Positions 7,929 to 17,897 of a stretch of 64,000 bases of DNA are shown piece after piece. Within the stretch, counting starts at the first letter, position 1. The number at the start of each line of letters is the position of its first letter. Made by a program: the position numbers and the translations under genes. The stretch lies in assembly GCF_002222615.2 (NCBI RefSeq), contig NZ_CP022412.2, positions 4,278,001 through 4,342,000 of the forward strand, in the 5' to 3' direction. The notes under the pieces were generated by a model that was not told the DNA's origin, searched no databases, and saw only the letters and a program-made list of their open reading frames with translations. The stretch is from Bacteroides caccae (lineage in GTDB: Bacteria; Bacteroidota; Bacteroidia; Bacteroidales; Bacteroidaceae).

Positions 7929-7936
7929 TATCTTTG
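7929..7936 (+). promoter_or_regulatory. Bacteroides -7 promoter box (TATCTTTG)
   Basis: A perfect TAnnTTTG box about 25 nt upstream of the ATG at 7961, with a CTTG-like -33 element about 21 nt further upstream. It would start the transcript of the two plus-strand helix-turn-helix genes. Confidence 0.6.
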
Positions 7937-7960
7937 CATCGGACAAAAAATCAAAAGCTT

Positions 7961-8248
7961 ATGGAAGTGATCAGTATCGAAGCCACAACATTTGAAGAAA
8001 TAAAGCAGGCGTTAAGCTCAATTATCCGAGATATCCGGACAGGAAGAGGAATACGGCAGGAGGAAAGACTGACGGAATGGATGGACAATCAGGAAGCATG
8101 TATCATGATGGATATCTCTCCAAGAAAGTTGCTTACTTTACGCAGCACGGGAAAAATCCCGTACAGCAGGATAGACAGGAAAATCTATTACCGGAAAAAA
8201 GACATCATCACATACATGGAAGGACTGTTACAAAAAGGAAACAATTAA
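7961..8248 (+). CDS. Helix-turn-helix DNA-binding protein (excisionase-like)
   Basis: A 95-residue protein with an N-terminal helix and a winged-helix excisionase-type domain (residues about 38-90: CIMMDISPRKLLTLRSTGKI, then IYYRKKDIITYM). I chose the ATG at 7961, after a good -7 box at 7929, rather than an upstream TTG at 7934. It is 10 nt upstream of a second protein of the same fold. Such tandem pairs near the end of a Bacteroides ICE commonly include the excisionase needed with the tyrosine recombinase. The recombinase itself is not in this window. Confidence 0.8.
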   Translation: MEVISIEATTFEEIKQALSSIIRDIRTGRGIRQEERLTEWMDNQEACIMMDISPRKLLTLRSTGKIPYSRIDRKIYYRKKDIITYMEGLLQKGNN

Positions 8249-8258
8249 GCAAAGAAAT

Positions 8259-8552
8259 ATGGCACATGACTTACTGACAAGGGAAAGTCCGGAGATTATC
8301 CGCTTCTTCCAGGATATTGGACACATCACTGAACTCTTAAAAAGCAAACCGGACAGATACAGGCCTGTCCTGAACGGTGACAGGTATATCACCGAAGCTG
8401 AACTGTCCGAATCACTGAAGATAACACGCCGGACACTGGTTGAACACAGGACAACCGGACTTATCCCCTATTACCGGCTGGGAGGCAGGATACTTTATAA
8501 AGAAAAGGATATTATAAAACTGCTGGATGAAAACAGGATGGAAGCTTTTTAA
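8259..8552 (+). CDS. Helix-turn-helix DNA-binding protein (excisionase-like)
   Basis: A 97-residue paralogue of the preceding protein, with the same winged-helix fold at residues about 40-92 (the LSESLKITRRTLVEH helices and a LYKEKDIIKLL end). It is 10 nt downstream of its partner, so the two are surely co-transcribed. It is the last gene before the ICE right end at 8844. A terminator-like hairpin follows at about 8571-8607. A role in element excision or its control is inferred from fold and position. Confidence 0.8.
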   Translation: MAHDLLTRESPEIIRFFQDIGHITELLKSKPDRYRPVLNGDRYITEAELSESLKITRRTLVEHRTTGLIPYYRLGGRILYKEKDIIKLLDENRMEAF

Positions 8553-8843
8553 AAGCCGACAATATAGAAGAGAACGTCTTCGGGAATTTTCCTAAAGACA
8601 TTCTCTTCATATATATGCCGTTCATTCCAGTATAAATGAATACATTATAAAGTTTTCTGTAATTTTATCCCAATACTATTTGGAGGAATCGAACCTTTTC
8701 CATATCTTTACACCGTCAAAAAATGACAGCGATAAAGATTGAAATAATTGAGATTAGGTATATGGCTAATTCAATGGTTTCGATTTTAACGATATAATAT
8801 TTAGTGCTGTCTATCAGGACTTTAAAAACAAAGAACTTTGAAT
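8553..8843. other. Non-coding right end of the ICE
   Basis: About 290 nt without a convincing gene, AT-rich compared with the ICE genes. It holds a weak hairpin just after the last gene and, on the minus strand at 8682-8695, a tRNA T-loop-like sequence (complement reads GGTTCGATTCCTCC). That sequence shares 9 nt with the attachment core 150 nt away. Recombinase arm sites would be expected here, but I cannot identify them. Confidence 0.5.
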
Positions 8844-8864
8844 GTTCGATTCTTGGTGGCACCA
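8844..8864 (+). other. ICE attachment site: duplicated tRNA 3' end (probably tRNA-Phe)
   Basis: The 21 nt starting GTTCGATTC and ending TGGCACCA match the T-loop, T-stem 3' strand and 7-nt acceptor 3' strand of a tRNA whose 5' end would read GGTGCCA. From memory this fits Bacteroides tRNA-Phe. The sequence upstream does not pair to form the T-stem, so no tRNA is present here, only the 3' end. That is the usual footprint of an ICE integrated into a tRNA gene. The intact tRNA should lie at the other ICE end, beyond position 1. Confidence 0.72.
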
Positions 8865-8889
8865 CTTTTAAGAAAAGAAAGACGATGTA

Positions 8890-8928
8890 AATCTCTGAAT
8901 TTCAAAGAAGTTCGGGGATTTTTCTTTT
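8890..8928 (+). terminator. Intrinsic terminator downstream of the tRNA 3' end
   Basis: A 10-bp stem with G-U pairs (AATCTCTGAA at 8890, TTCGGGGATT at 8911) is followed by a T-rich run. It would be the original terminator of the tRNA transcript, now on the chromosomal side of the attachment site. Confidence 0.65.
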
Positions 8929-8992
8929 CCAAGAATAGGCAAAATAGTGGGATAAAGGGGGGATCAACGTAAGAATCTGAGGGCTTTCGTTT

Positions 8993-9946
8993 TTATGCAT
9001 ATAATTTAGCGAGTCTGTACAAGAAAAATGCTTTATCTCTTACTCCTCTGAACTGTGCCCTGAACGCTTTGATTTTAGCATTAAATGACTCTGCTGCTGC
9101 ATTGGTAGCCCTTCTTTCAAAGAAGTTTATTATATTCATATAGTACGTTTGTATCGAGCGCGCTACCCTTCCAAAGGTGAGAAACCCCGCTTTGTCTACT
9201 TCATCATACCACCTTGCAAGCCTTGTCAAAGCTATATCTTTAAACTTACACTGATGATAGATTGATCCTAACCGCATGGCCATATAATATCCTTTCTTTA
9301 TATCGGGATATTCTTTAAATAGAATCTCGGCCCGTATCCTTTGAGACTGAGTCCATAGAGATTCTTTTTTGTAAAGCAGATAAATACTCCTTGCCAGCAA
9401 CTGTTTTCTTGTATCTCCATTGGCGAAAACGGGCGCATGATACATCTTTCCGCAGGCCTTGGCGTAAGCTATCTGTATGGACTCTTCGTCCAAAGCCTCC
9501 CAGCGAGCTTTCACCCGCATCTCCTGAACCGCTTCATACGCTAATTTCTGTACATGGAAACGATCCGTAACCCGTTTGGCAGCAGGGAAGCAAGTCCGGG
9601 CAATCTGTTCCATATTGGGAGCCATATCCAATGTTATCTCACGCACCTGGTAGCGGCGACGACGCGAAAGTTTAAGCAGGACAGAGGTAACCGTGCAAAC
9701 ATCCGTACCTTTAATGATACCAATAATACTGCCTTTACCACCGTGAGTCTCTTTATTAATCAACACAGTATAGAGTTCTCCACGGGAAAGAGCCACTTCG
9801 TCAATGCAGACGTAGGCACCAATGTTCTTCTCAAACAGGAGCCAGTTCTCTGCGTGAGCAAGCTGATCCCAGTGTAGGTAATTACTTAAATGGTTGCGGT
9901 ATTGACGTTCCAACAAATCCCCGTCAACGCCATATAAAGTACCCAA
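8993..9946 (-). CDS. ISAon1 family transposase (ISL3-type DDE transposase)
   Basis: A 317-residue catalytic part of an ISL3-related transposase. DDE-type motifs are visible: the first acidic residue in CIDEVALSRGELY (about residues 48-60), the LDMAPNMEQI and VTDRFHVQKL region (about 105-135), and a C-terminal glutamate in ATNAAAESFNAKIKAFR (near residue 285). In this group the DNA-binding N-terminal region is a separate upstream ORF. The frame has no ATG at its beginning; a TTG at 9946 or translational coupling/frameshifting from the upstream ORF is likely. The upstream ORF is broken, so the copy may be inactive. Confidence 0.88.
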   Translation of the reverse strand: MGTLYGVDGDLLERQYRNHLSNYLHWDQLAHAENWLLFEKNIGAYVCIDEVALSRGELYTVLINKETHGGKGSIIGIIKGTDVCTVTSVLLKLSRRRRYQVREITLDMAPNMEQIARTCFPAAKRVTDRFHVQKLAYEAVQEMRVKARWEALDEESIQIAYAKACGKMYHAPVFANGDTRKQLLARSIYLLYKKESLWTQSQRIRAEILFKEYPDIKKGYYMAMRLGSIYHQCKFKDIALTRLARWYDEVDKAGFLTFGRVARSIQTYYMNIINFFERRATNAAAESFNAKIKAFRAQFRGVRDKAFFLYRLAKLYA

Positions 9947-9971
9947 TAACTTGCAACTGATCGGATAATTA

Positions 9972-10275
9972 TCAATATAGTTCTTTTAAAAAAGACGCAA
10001 AGTCTTGCGTCAAACGAGTACCCTCAGCCACCATACGCCAATTGCGGGAAATATACTCATTGCTGCTTTTCAAAATCCAACGGCGACGACGGAGGTTCAA
10101 AAAGACTTTCTTGCCACGAAGAGGAAAGTCTTGAACAACAACAGGCTCATAAGACCCTTTACTCTCTGTTTCTTGACCAGCATACTTCTCGGGGAGCTCT
10201 TTCCTTCACATCAACAAGATCAAAGTAATCCAAAGTTCCTTCTGGAAGAAAAAGGTGATAACCATTTAACTTCAT
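9972..10275 (-). pseudogene. Frameshifted ISAon1 transposase N-terminal region
   Basis: Reading from the ATG at 10275 gives about 24 sensible residues (MKLNGYHLFLPEG...) and then a premature stop. The downstream frame continues with a good basic sequence (KKVFLNLRRRRWILKS...NWRMVAEGTRLTQDF) to the stop at 9972. The two parts join if one base is removed from the T-run at 10200-10202, so a single-base insertion broke the ORF. The total length is a multiple of three plus one, which agrees. Confidence 0.72.
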
Positions 10276-10349
10276 AAGCAATTAATTTGGAGACAAAGAT
10301 AACAATTTATATATTTAACCCTCAGGGTTATTCATTGATCCTGAAGGGA

Positions 10350-10565
10350 CTCAGTCAGAAAAGCGTCTTCCAACAGTAACATTCCCCTAAATCCCAGAAA
10401 TCAGCTATCATATCGAATGCTCCGATAGATACAGATCTAATTTCGTTGGGCATATCAGATATTTTCACACTGTTCCTGTTCTCGAGTATCATAGGCAGCA
10501 AAAGTCCTATTAAATGTTTCAAATATCAAATCAAAACTTGTATTGCCCAAAGATCTTATTTTCAT
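10350..10565 (-). pseudogene. Remnant of a GNAT-type acetyltransferase gene
   Basis: The minus strand from 10565 reads MKIRSLGNTSFDLIFETFN and so on to a stop at 10455, which resembles the start of Bacteroides GNAT acetyltransferases. A second frame from about 10460 down to 10350 reads like an internal linker of the same family (SIGAFDMIADFWDL). I infer an internal deletion plus frameshift, and loss of the rest where the insertion sequence landed. Recognition is from memory of family sequences. Confidence 0.42.
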
Positions 10566-10607
10566 GTCCGCTTTATACGAATTACAAAATAAAACTTTAA
10601 TAACGGA

Positions 10608-11057
10608 TTATTGCTTTTCAAGACAGATATTAACTGCATTCATACCTTTCGTACCACGCTCAAGATCAAATGTCACAATGTTGTTTTCTACAATATTGCC
10701 AACAACATTATTTACATGGAAGAAATACTTTTCAACACCGTTAAGATCTTTAATAAAGCCAAATCCCCTAGCCTCATTAAAAAATTCAACCCTTCCTCTT
10801 AAGATAGCCGGTTCTTCCTCTTCCTTTTTGGGAGTTGCAATGATTATTTCATCGGGATTTATTTCCTCTTTTTTAATATCTTCCGTTGGAGGAGTGGAAG
10901 TTATCATTCCGTTCTCATCTACATAAGCAATCATATCTTCAAAGCTATTCGCTTTTCCCGACAATTTTTTGCTTTCTTTCTTCTTTAATTTTTCCTCTCG
11001 TTTAGCGAGTCTTTTCTTTTCATTTTCACGTTTACCTACTGTCATGGATTTTGCCAT
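10608..11057 (-). CDS. Cold-shock domain protein
   Basis: A 149-residue protein with a lysine/glutamate-rich N-terminal extension (residues about 1-75, very basic at the start, acidic before the domain) and a C-terminal cold-shock domain (residues about 85-147). The RNP1-like GFGFIKDL and the YFFHVNN (RNP2-like) motifs are both present. Such proteins bind single-stranded RNA or DNA and melt secondary structure at low temperature. The start at 11057 (MAKSM) is preferred over a codon 9 nt upstream. It follows the DEAD-box helicase gene by about 55 nt on the same strand, and the RRM protein lies further upstream. Together they form an RNA-remodelling cluster. Confidence 0.88.
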   Translation of the reverse strand: MAKSMTVGKRENEKKRLAKREEKLKKKESKKLSGKANSFEDMIAYVDENGMITSTPPTEDIKKEEINPDEIIIATPKKEEEEPAILRGRVEFFNEARGFGFIKDLNGVEKYFFHVNNVVGNIVENNIVTFDLERGTKGMNAVNICLEKQ

Positions 11058-11111
11058 AGAAATCATATTTAATTTATACTTATTTTTAATGAATAATGTA
11101 AGAGGCTAATT

Positions 11112-12239
11112 TCAAAAAGTGAAATTAGCCTTATTGAGTTTCTTACCGGTCAACTTCTGAATATCATTAACCAGTTTACGTTCTTCCTGCGAACAGAATG
11201 TAAGTGCTGTCCCTGTATTTCCTGCTCTTCCTGTACGACCGATACGATGTACATACGTCTCGGGAACATCCGGGAGATCATAATTAATAACCATAGGCAA
11301 CTCACTTATATCGATTCCTCTGGAAGCAATATCAGTAGCAACCATAACCCGGGTTTTCCCCGACTTAAAATTACCCAATGCGGACTGTCTTGCCGCCTGA
11401 CTCTTATTTCCGTGTATAGCCTGACTACCGATCCCAGCCTTACCTAATATCTTAACAATCTTATCGGCATTATGCTTCGTACGCGAGAAGATAAGTACCG
11501 ATTGGTCTTCTGCTTTTTGCAAAATTGAAATTAATAATTGACTTTTCTCTTTCTTCTCTACGAAGTACACAACCTGATTGATAGAGTCCACAGTAGACGA
11601 TTTCGGTGTTATGTAAATCTTCACCGGATTCTTCAACAGAGATTTGGTTAAAGTAACAATGGTGTCAGGCATTGTTGCCGAGAAGAACAAGGTTTGCTTT
11701 TCTTTCGGAAGTTTCGGCAATATTCGCTTAATATCATGGATAAATCCCATGTCAAGCATACGGTCAGCCTCATCCAATACAAAATACTGAATAGTATCCA
11801 GATGTATATGTCCCTGATTCATCAAATCAAGTAGACGTCCCGGAGTAGCTACCAGAATATCAATTCCCTTGCGTAACATATCAACCTGCGGACGTTGATT
11901 TACACCACCGAAGATCACTCCGTGGCGAACACGGGTATATTTTGAATAATCGTCAATGCATTCACTGATTTGCAGGGCAAGTTCACGGGTAGGTGTCAAT
12001 ATCAAGGCTTTGATACCCTGACGCTTGACAGATTCCTTGCTCACGACTTGCAAATGTTGTATGATAGGAATGGCAAATGAAGCCGTCTTTCCTGTACCAG
12101 TCTGCGCACAACCTAATATATCTCTTTTTGCCAATGCGGCAGGAATCGCTTTTTCTTGAATTGGGGTCGGTACTGTATATCCTTTTTCTTTGATTGCTTT
12201 TAAAATCGGCTCGGTTATATTTAATTCTTTAAATGTCAT
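11112..12239 (-). CDS. DEAD/DEAH-box RNA helicase (RhlE-like)
   Basis: A 375-residue ATP-dependent RNA helicase with all canonical motifs in order: Q motif (MTFKELNITEPIL), motif I AQTGTGKT, PTRELA, motif II DEAD, motif III SAT, and the C-terminal RecA domain with TDIASRGIDI and HRIGRTGRAG. The short C-terminal tail after the core fits the RhlE class. I chose the ATG at 12239 (MTFKEL), the usual beginning of the family, not the upstream in-frame ATG. It lies between the RRM gene and the cold-shock gene on the same strand, so it probably acts in cold adaptation or ribosome assembly. Confidence 0.93.
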   Translation of the reverse strand: MTFKELNITEPILKAIKEKGYTVPTPIQEKAIPAALAKRDILGCAQTGTGKTASFAIPIIQHLQVVSKESVKRQGIKALILTPTRELALQISECIDDYSKYTRVRHGVIFGGVNQRPQVDMLRKGIDILVATPGRLLDLMNQGHIHLDTIQYFVLDEADRMLDMGFIHDIKRILPKLPKEKQTLFFSATMPDTIVTLTKSLLKNPVKIYITPKSSTVDSINQVVYFVEKKEKSQLLISILQKAEDQSVLIFSRTKHNADKIVKILGKAGIGSQAIHGNKSQAARQSALGNFKSGKTRVMVATDIASRGIDISELPMVINYDLPDVPETYVHRIGRTGRAGNTGTALTFCSQEERKLVNDIQKLTGKKLNKANFTF

Positions 12240-12547
12240 AAATGTTGTTTTTGCTATATCTGAAAGTAAACCGTCAGAAACATATCTTATATAAATGTTC
12301 ACGACGAAGTCAATATTGATATAGACTTGTGATTATACTTATTAAACTTTGCTCTTTTTTCCAGAGGCTTGCTTGTATTACAAAAAAGTCTAATAAATCT
12401 ATTTTCAGAATGGAAAGTGCAGAACTAGAAATTTCCGATATTGCACACAAAAGAGGCAGAATTAGCAGAACTTAAATGTAAAATGATTTTTCGAATTCTC
12501 TGTAAAAGGGATTTCACGATGAATCATGAAACGGAAATAATTTATAT

Positions 12548-12580
12548 ATAAAAGCAGAAGACAGAATCTTCTGCTTTTAT
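12548..12580 (-). terminator. Terminator of the RRM gene
   Basis: A perfect 14-bp stem (12548-12561 with 12567-12580) and 5-nt loop, 8 nt after the RRM stop codon. The rest of 12303-12547 is AT-rich and shows no gene; it is the leader of the helicase gene. Confidence 0.8.
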
Positions 12581-12587
12581 CCGGGTA

Positions 12588-12887
12588 TTAATATCTTCTG
12601 GAGTTATTATAACCACCACGACCACCACCGTGAGACGGTCTTTCAGTGCGAGGGCGTGCAACGCTTACTGAAATAACCTTCTGGTCATATTCAACGCCAT
12701 TCAATTCGTCAATTGCTTTTTGTCCTTCTGTATCATTCGGCATTTCTACGAAAGCAAATCCTCTGGATCTACCAGATTCTCTATCAAAAATAACCTTAGC
12801 AGAAGATACTTCTCCAAACTCTGCAAATAAATTTGTTAAGTCAGCATCATTTGTGCCATAACTTAAACCTGAAATGTAAATGTTCAT
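12588..12887 (-). CDS. RNA recognition motif (RRM) RNA-binding protein
   Basis: A 99-residue single-RRM protein. RNP2 (IYISGL) and RNP1 (RGFAFVEM) are in their normal places, and a short glycine/arginine-rich tail (GGGRGGYNN) ends the chain. Bacteroides use these proteins as abundant global RNA binders in the absence of Hfq. A TATCTTTG -7 box on the minus strand at 13015-13022 would give a 5' leader of about 120 nt, a length often seen in cold-shock genes. It is upstream of the DEAD-box helicase, from which it is separated by a strong terminator. Confidence 0.93.
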   Translation of the reverse strand: MNIYISGLSYGTNDADLTNLFAEFGEVSSAKVIFDRESGRSRGFAFVEMPNDTEGQKAIDELNGVEYDQKVISVSVARPRTERPSHGGGRGGYNNSRRY

Positions 12888-13203
12888 CTAAAAATTTTAT
12901 TAAAATAAATACTATTTTGGAGTGAGGAGGATAATTACAGAAGAGGACTACTTGCTAATAATATATTAAAAAGAAGAACTACACAATAATAATTCGTAAC
13001 TCAAACTCTGGGAACAAAGATAATGTAATAAATCAGAAAAATACGTTTATATTCATTCTTTTTCGGAAGAAAGACGATAATTATCATTTATTAGCACACC
13101 ATTCACCCTAAATCGGTGAAATACACAATTTCGTCTCTCATTCTTGATATTCTCTCGCAATATATCTACTTTTGTCTTTGTATAACTTATTAAGGGGCAC
13201 CTC

Positions 13204-13866
13204 ATGAATGTCAGAATAGAACAAAGTTGGAAACAGCAATTACAAGAAGAATTTGATAAACCATACTTCGAAAAGTTGGTTACATTCGTCAAAGATGAAT
13301 ATAAACGGGCACACGTCCTCCCTCTCGGACATCAGATTTTTCATATATTCAATTCCTGTCCCTTCGAAAAAGTAAAAGTAGTTATCCTTGGACAAGACCC
13401 TTATCCCAATCCCGGACAATATTACGGAGTCTGTTTTTCTGTACCTGAGGGAGTAGCTATCCCCGGTTCACTAAACAACATATTCAAAGAGATACATCAA
13501 GACCTGGGAAAACCAATTCCTGCTTCCGGTAACCTGGATCGCTGGGTTGCCCAAGGCGTATTCCCGCTAAACTCTGTTCTTACCGTACGAGCGCACGAAA
13601 CCGGTTCTCATCGAAATATGGGCTGGGAAATCTTCACAGACGCAGTTATCAGGAAACTTAGTGAAAAGCGAGAGAATCTGATATTTATGCTTTGGGGAAA
13701 TTATGCGAAAGAGAAACTATCTTTGATAGATACTAGCAAACATCTGGTACTGACCAGCGTTCATCCTTCTCCCCGTTCTGCCGAATATGGTTTCTTCGGT
13801 TGCAAACACTTCAGCAAAGCCAATGCTTTTTTGCGTAGTAAGGGAATAGAAGAAATTGATTGGTAA
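13204..13866 (+). CDS. ung: Uracil-DNA glycosylase (family 1)
   Basis: A 220-residue family-1 UDG, which excises uracil from DNA to start base-excision repair. The water-activating loop GQDPYPNPGQ contains D65. The uracil-binding Phe is in GVCFSVP. The leucine/histidine loop is HPSPRSAEYGFFGC near the C-terminus. Length matches the family (about 220-230). A TACTTTTG -7 box at 13167 precedes the ATG. It is probably monocistronic. Confidence 0.97.
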   Translation: MNVRIEQSWKQQLQEEFDKPYFEKLVTFVKDEYKRAHVLPLGHQIFHIFNSCPFEKVKVVILGQDPYPNPGQYYGVCFSVPEGVAIPGSLNNIFKEIHQDLGKPIPASGNLDRWVAQGVFPLNSVLTVRAHETGSHRNMGWEIFTDAVIRKLSEKRENLIFMLWGNYAKEKLSLIDTSKHLVLTSVHPSPRSAEYGFFGCKHFSKANAFLRSKGIEEIDW

Positions 13867-13912
13867 ATAAATATCTTCTCAAAATATACTATCAACGTTC
13901 AAAACATTCACC

Positions 13913-14238
13913 ATGAATAAATCAAACGATATTACCCGGGAAGAATGTGGGCCAAACAATGCCTTTTTGCTACTGACATTGATTACACCATGTTGAAACG
14001 GGATCAATCTGCCCTCAAACAGCGGAACGACTATTCCAACATTTACAGTTTCCGTATACTCAATGCCAGGCAACAATATATACGTGTCACCAGCCGACAT
14101 CAAGTTTTGAAGCAAGACCATAACGGCAAAGCATGGCTCGTAATAGGTAACCGTGAATATGTATTCAAGGCTTCTTCCAAACTTACATATTTTCCTACCG
14201 TTGTAAAATTAAACACCATAAGAACAATAAAGATATGA
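13913..14238 (+). pseudogene. Decayed PAS/LuxR-type transcriptional regulator
   Basis: The ATG at 13913 starts a typical Bacteroides regulator N-terminus (MNKSNDITREE) but stops after 27 residues. A second frame from 13945 continues with DIDYTMLKRDQSAL and then jumps to a PAS-domain end (RILNARQQYIRVTSRHQVL...GKAWLVIGN). The PAS core and the LuxR helix-turn-helix are missing. At least one frameshift and one internal deletion are needed to explain this. Confidence 0.6.
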
Positions 14239-14281
14239 CGATTCCATACTAAACTCGAAATATTTTTATTACATTCACAGC

Positions 14282-15937
14282 ATGAAATGCAGAATTATAC
14301 TCGAACTATTAGCAATTCTCTTTTTTACAGGATGTTATAACAGAGAACAGATTTCCCGGCTTGACGAGGCGGAAGCACTGATACAAAATAAGCCGGATAG
14401 TGCCTTAACAATATTACAACAACTCAAATCGGAAGGTAGCCAGGCTGAACAGGCCAAGTATGCGTTGCTTTATTCAGAGGCTTTAGACAAGAATCATATC
14501 AAAGCAACAAATGATTCGCTGATTCGTCGGGCTTGGGAGTATTACAAACATCATCCCAAAGATTTACGCCGTCAATGCAAAACCCTCTATTATTGGGGAA
14601 AAGTCAAACTGCGTGCAGGAGACAAGCCGGGAGCGTTACGCCTTTATCTGAAAGTTGAAGAGAAACTGAAAGATACCAATGAGCCTTATTATGCGGGGCT
14701 TTTATACAGTCAAATCGGTGAAGTGTATTATGACCAGATGAACTATAGCCGGGCTTATCATTATTTTCGTGAAGCTCGCAATAACTTCCGGCAGTCTGAT
14801 AACACTCGCGAAGAAACAGAAGCAACTCTCGATATGGCAGCCGCAACTTTCAATTCGAAAGATATGGAGAAAGCCATGCGGCTCTATTCTGCCGCACTCG
14901 ATTTGGCCGATGAACACAAGTTCGATAAGTTAGCCAAAGCCAGTCTCACCAATCTTGCTTCTCTCTATGTAGTGTCAGGCAAGAAACAAATTCCTCATGA
15001 CCTGCTGCAACGTATCGAACTTTCTGCCCGGCAAGATACGCTCTACGGATATCATACATTAGTAGATGCGAATCTACTGAAAAACCGTATAGACAGCGCA
15101 CGCTACTATCTGGCACTTGCAGAAGCACATTCTACCGATATTCGTGACATCGCAGACCTGCAATACACCGCTTATCGGATTGAAGCGCAGGCCAGAAACT
15201 TCGAGAAAGCAACTGAGAAGATACATCATTATATCTATCTGACTGACTCTCTGACACGCTCGAATATGCAATTCTCCGCCGGTATGGTGGAACGTGACTA
15301 TTTCAAGGAACGCTCCAACTTTGCCGAATACCGGATGAAGAACCGTACTATCTGGGAGATTGCCGTAGCAACCGTAATTTTTCTGATATTAGGGGTAGCA
15401 TACTACATCATCCGTCAACGTCTGCGCCTGCAACGTGAACGTACCGACCACTACCTGCTATTGGCGGAAGAAGCCAACTTCCAATACAAAACCCTGACGG
15501 AACACATGGAAGGACAGCGCAATGCGGAAAGCCATTTAAAAGGTTTGATAGCTTCACGCTTTGACATCATTGACAAACTGGGAAAGACTTACTATGAACG
15601 TGAGAATACTGCATCACAACAGGCTGCCATGTTCCACGAAGTGAAACAGATTATCACCGATTTTGCGGAAAACAATGAAATGCTGCAAGAGCTGGAACTT
15701 ATCGTAAATACCTGCCATGATAATGCTATGGAGAAGCTGCGGAATGATTTTCCGTCAATGAAAGAAGCTGACATACGGCTGCTTTGTTATATTTTTGTAG
15801 GTTTCTCTCCACAAGTAATCAGTTTGTTTATGAAAGATATGGTAGCTAATGTATATGCTCGCAAGTCACGGCTCAAATCACGTATCAAATCGGCAGAAAC
15901 AGCCAATAAGGAGTTGTTTTTAGCACTTTTCGGATAG
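14282..15937 (+). CDS. TPR lipoprotein with transmembrane segment and C-terminal LuxR-like region
   Basis: A 551-residue sensor-like protein. A lipoprotein-type signal ends at about residue 18 (FFTGC). TPR repeats fill residues about 25-340. A single transmembrane helix (about 362-382) is followed by a cytoplasmic coiled coil and a conserved C-terminal region (about 495-551, with DIRLLCYIFVGFSPQVISL...YARKSRLKSRIK) that looks like a helix-turn-helix of the kind seen in Bacteroides TPR regulators. It probably signals from periplasm to transcription without a kinase. The lipoprotein-like and LRR genes start 163 nt downstream, behind an inverted repeat, and are candidate targets. Confidence 0.82.
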   Translation: MKCRIILELLAILFFTGCYNREQISRLDEAEALIQNKPDSALTILQQLKSEGSQAEQAKYALLYSEALDKNHIKATNDSLIRRAWEYYKHHPKDLRRQCKTLYYWGKVKLRAGDKPGALRLYLKVEEKLKDTNEPYYAGLLYSQIGEVYYDQMNYSRAYHYFREARNNFRQSDNTREETEATLDMAAATFNSKDMEKAMRLYSAALDLADEHKFDKLAKASLTNLASLYVVSGKKQIPHDLLQRIELSARQDTLYGYHTLVDANLLKNRIDSARYYLALAEAHSTDIRDIADLQYTAYRIEAQARNFEKATEKIHHYIYLTDSLTRSNMQFSAGMVERDYFKERSNFAEYRMKNRTIWEIAVATVIFLILGVAYYIIRQRLRLQRERTDHYLLLAEEANFQYKTLTEHMEGQRNAESHLKGLIASRFDIIDKLGKTYYERENTASQQAAMFHEVKQIITDFAENNEMLQELELIVNTCHDNAMEKLRNDFPSMKEADIRLLCYIFVGFSPQVISLFMKDMVANVYARKSRLKSRIKSAETANKELFLALFG

Positions 15938-16025
15938 GTGTTAGACCTGTGTTAGAAATCTCAGAATACATCTTTTACAACTCATTGAATATCAGCATAT
16001 TTTAAATTAGAGTGTTAGATTTGAA

Positions 16026-16069
16026 AGATTGCATCATAACCCATATTTGATGCAATCTTACTACTTTTG
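16026..16069 (+). promoter_or_regulatory. Promoter with an 11-bp operator-like inverted repeat
   Basis: A perfect 11-bp inverted repeat (AGATTGCATCA at 16026, TGATGCAATCT at 16048; 11-nt loop) lies directly upstream of a TACTTTTG -7 box at 16062-16069. It occupies the -33 region, where a TTTG element is missing. A regulator binding here would control the lipoprotein gene at 16101. Confidence 0.6.
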
Positions 16070-16100
16070 TATTCGAAAAATTAGAAAAAAAGAAAAGATT

Positions 16101-17803
<1,703 letters not shown>

Positions 17804-17816
17804 TAATTCTCTGATT

Positions 17817-17875
17817 TTTCGATTATAACCGGAAAAAGTTGGTTTTATGTCAACTTTTCCGGTTATAATCGAAAA
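17817..17875. terminator. Bidirectional terminator, long stem
   Basis: Arms of about 24 bp (17817-17841 with 17851-17875), one bulge, flanked by A and T runs. It separates the LRR gene from the convergent gene at 17898. Confidence 0.85.
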
Positions 17876-17897
17876 TTTCATTTTATCAGGTCATGTA

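Larger units (their letters stand above)
8961..10341 (-). mobile_element. Insertion sequence, ISAon1-type (ISL3-like), with imperfect terminal inverted repeats
   Basis: A 1,381-bp element bounded by 23-bp inverted repeats (8961-8983 and 10319-10341; 17 of 23 positions match, both ends reading GGATCAA...CTGAGGG inward). The flanking octamers TAAAGGGG and TGAAGGGA agree at 6 of 8 positions and may be an eroded 8-bp target duplication. Inside are the transposase body (8993-9946) and a frameshifted N-terminal-region ORF (9972-10275), both on the minus strand. The element sits about 100 bp outside the ICE attachment site. Confidence 0.8.

Noticed and set aside
8800..8864. Complete tRNA gene
   Set aside because: Only the 3' T-loop and acceptor strand are present; the upstream sequence does not pair to give a T-stem or acceptor stem.
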